Of a DNA stretch of 12,795 bases, positions 1 to 6,191 are shown in pieces. The DNA comes from JAAYKS01 sp964479435 (GTDB lineage: Bacteria > Bacillota > Clostridia > Saccharofermentanales > UBA5734): positions 1 to 12,795 of the forward strand of contig CAYZME010000055.1 in NCBI GenBank assembly GCA_964479435.1, read 5' to 3'. The first letter of the stretch is position 1, and each line of letters begins with the position of its first letter. A program made the position numbers and the translations under genes. The notes beneath the pieces were generated by a model. The model made no database searches and was not told the DNA's origin. It saw only the letters and a program-made list of their open reading frames with translations.

Positions 1-1284
1 GCGTTGTGGACGCCGCCGACAACGCCCTCCAGCGCCGGTGTGACGACGGGCCCGCCCTCGTCGACCCCCACGCCGATGGCTTCACCGACACCGACGTTGC
101 CGCCGCCGGCGGAAGCTGTGATCTACGCGGCGGGTGAAGTGCTGCTCCACGATACCTTTTTCAACTATCCGCCGGATGCGGACGGGTTATACGATTATTC
201 GGAATGCTTCGCATACCTCGACGGCATGCTGGACGACGGCTACGCGGCGGCGGATTTCGAGGGGACCCTGGGCGGCCCGCCGTATCGCGGGTACCCGCGA
301 TTCTGCGCCCCCGATGAAATCGTGCCGGCGCTGTGGCAGGCGGGTTTCCGCATGATGCTGACCGCCAACAACCACACGATCGATACGGGGTTGGCCGGTG
401 TACAGCGGACGGCGCAGGTGTTTCGCGACCATGGTTTTGAAACCATCGGCACCCGGCCGCATACCGCGGCGGAGTCGTTTTGCCTCGTCGAGATCGACGG
501 CATCCGGGTGGGGTTTGCCGGCTTTACGTTTGAAACGCCGGGGACAGACGCGGAATACGCCACCGGTACACGTGCGCTGAACGCGATCCCGATGCCGGAA
601 GGCGCGGGCGAGTTGATCGACTCCTTCAATCCGTACCGCGACGACCTCTACCAGCAGGATCTGGCGCGGCTTTTCGCGCGCGTGGATGAATTGCGCGCGC
701 GTGGGGCCGAGGCCGTGGTGCTTTTTATGCATTGGGGAGAAGATTACAGCTGGACCGACGATTTGGACGCCGCCACGCTGGCGGCGCAATATGGACATCT
801 GGCCAAGGCGCGGCTCAAACCCTCGCCTTATGTGCGGGAGTTGGCGCAGATGTTGGCCGACCACGGGGTGGACGTGATCATCGGCAGCCATCCCCACCTG
901 GTTCATGGGATTGAAGTGCTCTCGTCCGCGGTCACCGGCCGCTCTTGTCTGGTGTATTACTCGACCGGAAACATGTTGTCGGCGATGGATTTCAGCCACA
1001 ACGGCCGTTATCGCGATGGTATTTTCGCGCGCGTGACGTTGCGCCGCGATGATCAGGGGGTGACGACCGTCGTCAGCGGCGAGTACATCCCTCTGTATTG
1101 TAACCGCTGGCTGACCGGCGAGAGGCGGCATTACCAAGTGGTCCCGGTGCGGGCGGGGCTGTCGGATCCCGCCGCGTTTCATACCAGCGCGGGGGAACTG
1201 AACAATTCCCTCCAAAACACCTTGTCGATCTTGTCCGCCTGTGTGGGCACAGACGATCTGCCGATCACCGAGGCATGGCCTTGA
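1..1284 (+). CDS. CapA-family (PGA_cap) metallophosphatase-like protein, 5' partial
   Basis: The frame is open to the window edge, and the first visible residues are a Pro/Thr/Ser linker, so the true start and probably a signal or lipoprotein peptide lie upstream. Numbering from the TTG at position 4, the linker covers residues 3-35 and the CapA domain about 38-370. Visible family motifs are GEVLLHD (44-50), DFEG, NNHTIDTG, FMHWGEDYS, GSHPHLVHGIEV and STGNML. These correspond to the CapA pattern GD, NLE, NNHxxDyG, HWG, GsHPH and GN, which is related to calcineurin-like phosphoesterases. The family includes the poly-gamma-glutamate capsule protein CapA, but most members have no known substrate. 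No capB or capC is in view, so capsule synthesis should not be assumed. The protein probably acts outside the membrane. Oddity: the first motif has Glu where Asp is usual. It overlaps the next gene by 4-10 bp, which suggests cotranscription. Confidence 0.85.
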   Translation, partial: ALWTPPTTPSSAGVTTGPPSSTPTPMASPTPTLPPPAEAVIYAAGEVLLHDTFFNYPPDADGLYDYSECFAYLDGMLDDGYAAADFEGTLGGPPYRGYPRFCAPDEIVPALWQAGFRMMLTANNHTIDTGLAGVQRTAQVFRDHGFETIGTRPHTAAESFCLVEIDGIRVGFAGFTFETPGTDAEYATGTRALNAIPMPEGAGELIDSFNPYRDDLYQQDLARLFARVDELRARGAEAVVLFMHWGEDYSWTDDLDAATLAAQYGHLAKARLKPSPYVRELAQMLADHGVDVIIGSHPHLVHGIEVLSSAVTGRSCLVYYSTGNMLSAMDFSHNGRYRDGIFARVTLRRDDQGVTTVVSGEYIPLYCNRWLTGERRHYQVVPVRAGLSDPAAFHTSAGELNNSLQNTLSILSACVGTDDLPITEAWP

Positions 1285-2225
1285 TTGAACCGTCCTCCCC
1301 GTCGCCGACCCCTGCGCAAAGCGCGCGCGCACGGATGGACCGTTTTGCCATCCGCCCCAACCGGAGGCTGGGGCAGAATTTTCTGGTGGATCCGGCCATC
1401 GCGGCGCGCATTGCCGCGCTGTGCCCGGTGGCCGCGGAGGAGTGGGTGGTGGAAATCGGCCCGGGGCTGGGGGCGCTGACGTTGCCTCTTTCGCGCAAAG
1501 CCGGGCATGTGCTGGCGGTCGAAATCGACCGTCAGCTGATCGCGGCGTTGTCCGAAGCGCTGGCGGGGCGGGACAATGTGACGGTGGAACGGGCGGATTT
1601 TCTGCGGTTTGATCTGGCCGGCTGGCTGGCGGCGCGCGCGGCGCAACAAGGGGGGATCCCGGCCGTCCATGTGGCGGCCAATATCCCGTATTACATCACG
1701 ACCCCGATTTTGCGCAAAGTCTTTGCCGCCGTCCCGCTGCCGGCTTCGCTGGTTTTTTTGCTGCAAAAGGAAGCCGCTTCGCGGCTGTTGGCGGCGCCGG
1801 GAAGCAGGGAATACGGGCCGCTGGGCGCCTACTTGGCGGCTTTTTATGAGCTGCGGGCGCGCTTTGGCGTACCGCCGCACGCTTTTATTCCCCAACCAAG
1901 TGTCGATTCGACCGTGGTGGAGGCGCGGCCGCGCCCGGCCGCTGCCGACGATCCCCCGGTCAGGCCAGGCGATTTGTTGTCTTTGACCGACGCGCTGTTC
2001 GCGCACCGGCGCAAGCGCCTGTTGAATTCATTGGCCGCGTCGCTCTGGGGACACCCCGCCAGAGTGGCCGCGCTCCCATCCCTGTTGCGGGATTTGGGAT
2101 TGGGTCCCGACGTGCGGGCGGAACAAGTAAAGCCGGACCAATTTCTGGCGCTGTTCCGCGCTTTGACCGCGATCCCCGACGACCGGCGCGCGTCCGCCCG
2201 GCGCGCGTCCGCCGACAAACCGTGA
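1275..2225 (+). CDS. rsmA: 16S rRNA (adenine(1518)-N6/adenine(1519)-N6)-dimethyltransferase RsmA (KsgA)
   Basis: This is an SAM-dependent enzyme that dimethylates two adjacent adenines in the 3' terminal helix of 16S rRNA during small-subunit maturation. In the 316-residue protein I see GQNFL (33-37), motif I EIGPGLGALT (60-69), the acidic EID after strand 2 (83-85), DFL (108-110), the catalytic NIPYY (136-140), QKE (164-166), FIPQPSVDS (204-212) and the C-terminal RRKRLLNSL helix (245-253). This is full length with a slightly long N-terminus. The start is uncertain. The ATG at 1275 has GAGG only one base upstream. A TTG at 1281, two codons later, has the same GAGG (1270-1273) at 7 bases and overlaps the capA stop as TTGA. 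Either way it is coupled to capA. The last residues are a duplicated RRASA pair encoded by a 15-bp tandem repeat. The family call is secure. Confidence 0.96.
   Translation: MALIEPSSPSPTPAQSARARMDRFAIRPNRRLGQNFLVDPAIAARIAALCPVAAEEWVVEIGPGLGALTLPLSRKAGHVLAVEIDRQLIAALSEALAGRDNVTVERADFLRFDLAGWLAARAAQQGGIPAVHVAANIPYYITTPILRKVFAAVPLPASLVFLLQKEAASRLLAAPGSREYGPLGAYLAAFYELRARFGVPPHAFIPQPSVDSTVVEARPRPAAADDPPVRPGDLLSLTDALFAHRRKRLLNSLAASLWGHPARVAALPSLLRDLGLGPDVRAEQVKPDQFLALFRALTAIPDDRRASARRASADKP
2184..2213 (+). repeat. Perfect 15-bp tandem duplication at the end of rsmA
   Basis: The unit CGGCGCGCGTCCGCC occurs twice head to tail with no mismatch (2184-2198 and 2199-2213). It is in frame and duplicates five residues, so the RsmA tail reads RRASARRASADKP. 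It lies beyond the conserved fold, so it should be neutral. Replication slippage is the likely origin. Confidence 0.9.
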
Positions 2226-2274
2226 TCGCCGGTCTGCGCCCTGTGATCGCGACGGCAAGCTGTGTCTCCTGCTG

Positions 2275-2280
2275 TATAAT
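2275..2280 (+). promoter_or_regulatory. Probable -10 element of the zapA-U32-dut operon
   Basis: A perfect TATAAT lies in the 118-bp gap between rsmA and the zapA-like gene, 64 bases before its ATG, with a TG just upstream. No good -35 is present at 16-18 bp; the 17-bp position reads ACGGCA. The -10 is therefore convincing but the promoter as a whole is only moderately supported. I see no hairpin with a T-run after rsmA, so read-through from the capA-rsmA unit is possible. Confidence 0.5.
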
Positions 2281-2333
2281 GAATAAGATCAATGGAATCC
2301 GCGCGGCCAGGCCATGGTGGCGCCGCGAGTACC

Positions 2334-2339
2334 GGGAGG
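2334..2339 (+). promoter_or_regulatory. Ribosome-binding site deciding the zapA start
   Basis: GGGAGG ends 4 bases before the ATG at 2344. An in-frame ATG at 2314 has no comparable site and would add a poorly conserved-looking 10-residue extension. The ATG at 2344 puts the start directly at the ZapA domain. Confidence 0.7.
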
Positions 2340-2343
2340 CGGT

Positions 2344-3042
2344 ATGAACGAAAGGGTACGCAAAGTATCGGTCCGCATCGCTGACGTCACATATCATCTG
2401 ATCACATCGGAGTCGGAAGCGTCGATCCAGCGCGCGGTTGCCGCCGCGGAACAATTGGTCGCCGCCGCGCGCGAGGCCAACCCGTCGTTGAATCAGGTCG
2501 CCGGCGTCGTGCTGGCGTTACTCAACGCGACCGGCGACCGCGAGCGCCTGGCGGATGAATTGCGTGCGAGCGGGCAGAAGCTGTCTCAGGCCGCGCTCGA
2601 CGCGGAAACGCTCCGCCACGAGATTCGGGCACTCAAGGAGCAAAACACCATCCTGTTGCGGGAAGTCCGGCGTACACAAGCGCTCGGGAAAAAGGCGGAA
2701 CCAGCCGCGCCGACAAGCGGTGCCGACGCCGTTGCCCTGAATCAAGACGCGCCGGCCGAAGCGCCGCAACCAGAGGATGCGCTTGCGGTTGAGCGACAGG
2801 ACAAAGGCAACATCACTTTTGTTTTAGACCCGCGTATTTTACAAGACGGACCGCTGACAGCCGCGGCACAACCCACTCCGGAACCCGCCGCACAACCCGC
2901 GACGGAAGTTGCGCCTGCAGCCGACCCGGTCATACAGCCGGAAGACGGGGCCAAGGCCGCAACGGATGAGAAAAGGGAAGAACCGCGGCAGCCGGGGCGA
3001 TTGATACAGACCGGGTTTGACGACTTGTTGGCGCATGACTGA
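2344..3042 (+). CDS. zapA: ZapA-like cell division protein with a long low-complexity C-terminal tail
   Basis: The 232-residue product starts with a ZapA-type domain: RKVSVRIADVTYHLITSESE (6-25), then EASIQRAVAAAEQLV and LALLNATGDRERLADEL, followed by a coiled coil (about 64-112). ZapA proteins bind FtsZ and cross-link its filaments at the division ring in the cytoplasm. Typical ZapA ends near 80-110 residues. This one continues for about 120 more in a Pro/Ala/Glu-rich, probably disordered tail with two less random islands: GNITFVLDPRILQDG (155-169) and a terminal RLIQTGFDDLLAHD (219-232). I start it at 2344 because of the GGGAGG site. It overlaps the U32 gene by 8 bp (ATG at 3035, stop at 3040-3042), and this neighbourhood resembles zapA-U32 pairs that I recall from Clostridia. 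The domain call rests on the N-terminal pattern; a role for the tail is unknown. Confidence 0.8.
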   Translation: MNERVRKVSVRIADVTYHLITSESEASIQRAVAAAEQLVAAAREANPSLNQVAGVVLALLNATGDRERLADELRASGQKLSQAALDAETLRHEIRALKEQNTILLREVRRTQALGKKAEPAAPTSGADAVALNQDAPAEAPQPEDALAVERQDKGNITFVLDPRILQDGPLTAAAQPTPEPAAQPATEVAPAADPVIQPEDGAKAATDEKREEPRQPGRLIQTGFDDLLAHD

Positions 3043-5641
3043 GCGCGTGGGGACTTTGGATGCCCGCGCGCGGGGAAAGCCTGAGCTGCTGGCCCCGGCC
3101 GGCGATTTGGAGATCGTGCGGGTCGCGGTACGCAACGGGGCCGACGCGGTCTATTTTGGCGCCCGTGCGTTCAATGCGCGGGCCCGCGCGACCAACCTGA
3201 ACGATCTCGAATGGCGCGAAGCCGTCGATTTTTTACACATCCATGATTGCCGCGCGTACCTGACGCTCAATACGCTGTTATATGACCGCGAGCTTGACGA
3301 GGCGTTGCGCCTGGCGGAGCAGGCTTACCGCGCCGGCGTCGATGCCTTGATCGTCCAGGACATGGGTCTGGTTGACGCCCTGCGGCGCCGCCTGCCCGAT
3401 TTCCGGTTGTTTGCCAGCACGCAGATGTCGTTGGGGAATGAGCCGGGCTTGCTGGCGGCGCGGCAAGCCGGGATGAGCCGCGTGATTTTGCCGCGGGAGC
3501 GCACCGCGGCCGAAGTGGAGCGGTTGACGGCGTACGCGCGCGCGATCGGGATTGAGACCGAGGTGTTCATCCATGGCGCGTTGTGCGTGTCTTTTTCGGG
3601 ACAGTGTCTGATGAGCGCGCTGCAAGGCGGACGCAGCGCCAACCGTGGCGCTTGTGCCCAACCGTGCCGACTTGCCTATCAGCTGGCAGACGCGCGTGGC
3701 GCCGCCGGTACAACCGAAGCTTCGCCCCGGATCTCGCTCAAAGATCAGTGTTTGTATCAACATCTGGCGGCGATGACAGCGGCCGGCGTGACATCGCTCA
3801 AGATTGAAGGGCGGCTGCGTTCGCCGGCGTATGTCGGCGCGGTGGTCGGCGCGTACCGGCGCGCGCTGGACGGCCAGCCGGCGGATGCGGATGAGGCGCG
3901 CTTATTGCAGGCATTTAACCGCGGCGGGTCATTCACCGACGCGTTTTGGACGGGCCGGCGGCAACCGGCGATGTTGAGCGGCGCCTGGCCGGGCAACCAC
4001 GGCGTCGCGGTCGGGACGGTGGCGTCCGCGGATCCGCGAACCGGCTGGTTGCAGGCGGACACGGGCGGCGCCAAGGCGCGCGCATCGGCGTTGCCGCAGC
4101 GGAAAGACGTCCTGTCGGTGCGGCGGGGGCGCGAAGAAATCGCCAGCGCGCCGGTGGGGCTGATCGAGCGGCACAGTGGCGGCTGGCGCGTCCGGGGGTT
4201 TCATCCCGAGGTGTTGCGCCGTCTGCAGGCGGGGGACCGCATTTATCAAATGACCGATGCGGCGATGGAACGGCAAGTGTTGGCGGCCGATGTGCGGAAA
4301 ACCCCGGCAACGCTGGTTTTGTGGCAGGAAGGCAGCCGCGTTTTTCTGCGCGCCGCCGCCAGGCAAGCGAGTGCGGTGGCAAGCCTGGATTTACCGGCAG
4401 ACCGCGCGTTCGACGCGCGCCTGACCCCGGATCGGGTGCGACAGCAGCTGATCAAAACCGGCGGCACGCCTTTTGTGGCCGCACAAGTGCAAGTGGAAGA
4501 GCCGGTGTCGGCGATATCCGTATCCGAGGTCAACGCCTTGCGGCGCGAGGCATTGGCCCTGTTGGCGCGATCGCTGGCCGCGTCGTATCACCGCGATCCC
4601 GGCGGCTGGGAAACAACCGCTACGTCGCCTGCCGCGTCTGCTGACGCGGCAGACGGCGCGTCAGCAGCGGCTCTTTGGCCGGGGCCCTCTAGCGTACGCC
4701 CGCCTGTGACAGGCGCGGGAGCACAACAACAAATTTCCGTATATTACTGGCAATGGCCGCGGGACGGTCATCCGGCATGTGGCGCGGATGTCTATTTCAT
4801 TCCCGCGCGGGAGTTGTTGAACGCGGCGACCGGCGCCGCGCGCGTGCGGCAGTTGAAGCGCGCGCAACCGGACTGCCAGGTCTATGCGGTGCTGCCACCC
4901 GACGCGGTGTGCTGTGAATCCCTGCGCGCGATGATCGATCCATTGGAGCGCCTACGCGCGGGTGGCTTGTCGGGGTTGGCGTCACACAATCTGGAAATCC
5001 ACGCACAGTCGGGCGAGTGGCTGCGAGCGTTGGAGCCCGGCGGCAATGTGACCAACACGCGCGCGTTCCGTTATCACGTGGCGGCGGGGTTGGCGCGGGT
5101 TGCGGTTTCCCATGAGGCTGAAAGCGGGGACATCCTGGCGATGCTGGCACTCCCGCGCGGGGGCTGTGCCGCCGAGCTGACGGTGTATGGGCGGATCGGG
5201 GCCATGTATACCTACACGTGCCCAGTCGCGGCCAACGCATGCAAAGACCCACTGCGGACAGGCGTCTGTCTGCACCGTGATTTTTCACTGCGGGACGCGC
5301 GTCAGCGGCACTTTCCGCTGCTCTGCCATCCGGGTATCTGCACCGCCGATATTTTATCCGCGGAACCGGTCGTGAATAGCGATCTGTTGCGGCGCGTTCT
5401 GGATGCCCGCCCAAATGCCGCACCGGCACAGCTGTCCTCTCCAGTGGCCTGGCGCTTGTATTTTTACGACGAGCCGGCCACGGTGCGCGCTGGGATGGTC
5501 GCGGCTTTGCGCGCACTTCTGCTGCCGCCGCCGGTGGGGGAGGGCGGCCCGGAGCCAGCGGGCTGGACGGAATGGGAACGGATGCTAAACGGCGCCAAAA
5601 GGGCGATTAAAACAAAAGATAAGGACGTAAAGACAACATGA
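3035..5641 (+). CDS. U32 family peptidase-like protein with DUF3656-type middle region (RlhA/YrrO-like)
   Basis: The 868-residue product has an N-terminal U32 domain (about 15-300): PELLAPAGDLEIVR, NGADAVYFGARAFNAR, the family signature EVFIHGALCVSFSGQCLMS (176-194), NRGACAQPCRLAY (203-215), then SLKDQCL and LKIEGRLRSPAYV. C184, C191, C207 and C211 or C239 are candidate iron-sulfur ligands. Residues about 305-520 fit a DUF3656 (collagenase-associated) region, and 565-790 a C-terminal domain with more cysteines (TYTCP, GVCLHRDF, CHPGIC). In E. coli the relative RlhA hydroxylates a 23S rRNA cytidine and TrhP acts on tRNA, so RNA hydroxylation is the best inference; protease activity is doubtful. 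A Pro/Ala linker (about 527-566) is encoded by hairpin-rich DNA. The start at 3035 overlaps zapA by 8 bp; an ATG at 3017 lies deeper within zapA. The stop overlaps dut as ATGA. Confidence 0.88.
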   Translation: MTERVGTLDARARGKPELLAPAGDLEIVRVAVRNGADAVYFGARAFNARARATNLNDLEWREAVDFLHIHDCRAYLTLNTLLYDRELDEALRLAEQAYRAGVDALIVQDMGLVDALRRRLPDFRLFASTQMSLGNEPGLLAARQAGMSRVILPRERTAAEVERLTAYARAIGIETEVFIHGALCVSFSGQCLMSALQGGRSANRGACAQPCRLAYQLADARGAAGTTEASPRISLKDQCLYQHLAAMTAAGVTSLKIEGRLRSPAYVGAVVGAYRRALDGQPADADEARLLQAFNRGGSFTDAFWTGRRQPAMLSGAWPGNHGVAVGTVASADPRTGWLQADTGGAKARASALPQRKDVLSVRRGREEIASAPVGLIERHSGGWRVRGFHPEVLRRLQAGDRIYQMTDAAMERQVLAADVRKTPATLVLWQEGSRVFLRAAARQASAVASLDLPADRAFDARLTPDRVRQQLIKTGGTPFVAAQVQVEEPVSAISVSEVNALRREALALLARSLAASYHRDPGGWETTATSPAASADAADGASAAALWPGPSSVRPPVTGAGAQQQISVYYWQWPRDGHPACGADVYFIPARELLNAATGAARVRQLKRAQPDCQVYAVLPPDAVCCESLRAMIDPLERLRAGGLSGLASHNLEIHAQSGEWLRALEPGGNVTNTRAFRYHVAAGLARVAVSHEAESGDILAMLALPRGGCAAELTVYGRIGAMYTYTCPVAANACKDPLRTGVCLHRDFSLRDARQRHFPLLCHPGICTADILSAEPVVNSDLLRRVLDARPNAAPAQLSSPVAWRLYFYDEPATVRAGMVAALRALLLPPPVGEGGPEPAGWTEWERMLNGAKRAIKTKDKDVKTT
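4629..4667. repeat. Two overlapping, mutually exclusive inverted repeats inside the U32 gene
   Basis: CTGCCGCGTC (4629-4638) pairs perfectly with GACGCGGCAG (4643-4652) over a 4-base loop. CTGCTGACGCG (4638-4648) pairs perfectly with CGCGTCAGCAG (4657-4667) over an 8-base loop. The middle segment is shared, so only one hairpin can form at a time. The stretch encodes the low-complexity Ala-rich linker between the DUF3656-like and C-terminal domains. Confidence 0.85.
4701..4715. repeat. Third small hairpin in the U32 linker
   Basis: CGCCTG (4701-4706) and CAGGCG (4710-4715) form a perfect 6-bp stem over TGA. It follows the overlapping pair upstream, so the linker DNA is unusually rich in palindromes. 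Confidence 0.6.
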
Positions 5642-6153
5642 CGAAAGAACAAATGAACCCGATCGACATCCCCATCGTGCGCTGCCGCGAAACGGCCAGC
5701 TTGCCGGCCTATGCGCATCCGGGTGACGCGGGGATGGATTTGCGCGCCGCCCAAGAGGTGATCATCCGCCCGGGTGAAACAGCCGCGGTGCCGACGGGCA
5801 TCCAAGTGGCCATCCCCGTGGGCTATGAAATCCAAATCCGCCCCCGCAGCGGTTTGTCGCTGCACACCCCGCTCCGTGTCCCCAACAGCCCCGGCACAAT
5901 CGACGCGGGATACCGCGATGAAATCTGTGTATTGCTCACCAATACCAGCCCCGCCCCGGCAGATGAAAAACAAGAGCCCTACCTGCTCGACGCCAAAGGC
6001 AACCACAAAGGGACCTATCGCATACGGGTGGGAGATCGGATCGCGCAAATGGTGCTGGCCCGGGTCGACGCGGTCCGCTGGCGCGAGAGGGACTCACTGG
6101 AGCGAATCGGCGGCGACCGCGGCGGCGGGTTTGGCCACTCGGGTGTCCGGTGA
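5638..6153 (+). CDS. dut: dUTP diphosphatase (trimeric dUTPase)
   Basis: Hydrolyses dUTP to dUMP and pyrophosphate, keeping uracil out of DNA and feeding dTMP synthesis. The five dUTPase motifs are visible in the 171-residue protein: I GDAGMDLRA (29-37), II RPRSGLS (68-74), III NSPGTIDAGYRDEI (83-96) with the catalytic Asp89 and the base-stacking Tyr92, IV GDRIAQMVL (132-140) and V RGGGFGHSG (161-169). Motif V is one residue shorter than the common RGxGGFGSTG, a form I believe is shared by some clostridial homologues. About 15-20 extra residues, rich in charge, lie between motifs III and IV (about 104-126). The ATG overlaps the stop of the U32 gene as ATGA, indicating translational coupling. 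Upstream AAGGA is about 12 bases away, so reinitiation probably matters more than a strong site. It faces the hydrolase gene, with only 38 bp between them. Confidence 0.95.
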   Translation: MTKEQMNPIDIPIVRCRETASLPAYAHPGDAGMDLRAAQEVIIRPGETAAVPTGIQVAIPVGYEIQIRPRSGLSLHTPLRVPNSPGTIDAGYRDEICVLLTNTSPAPADEKQEPYLLDAKGNHKGTYRIRVGDRIAQMVLARVDAVRWRERDSLERIGGDRGGGFGHSGVR

Positions 6154-6191
6154 GCGGTCGCGGAGTATGTCCGGCGCTTTGGCCTGCGCGA

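Noticed and set aside
187..2006. Long - strand open frames opposite capA and rsmA (for example 187-1332 and 1179-2006).
   Set aside because: They are antisense shadows of strongly conserved genes in GC-rich DNA, with Arg/His-rich, non-domain-like translations and no ribosome-binding sites.
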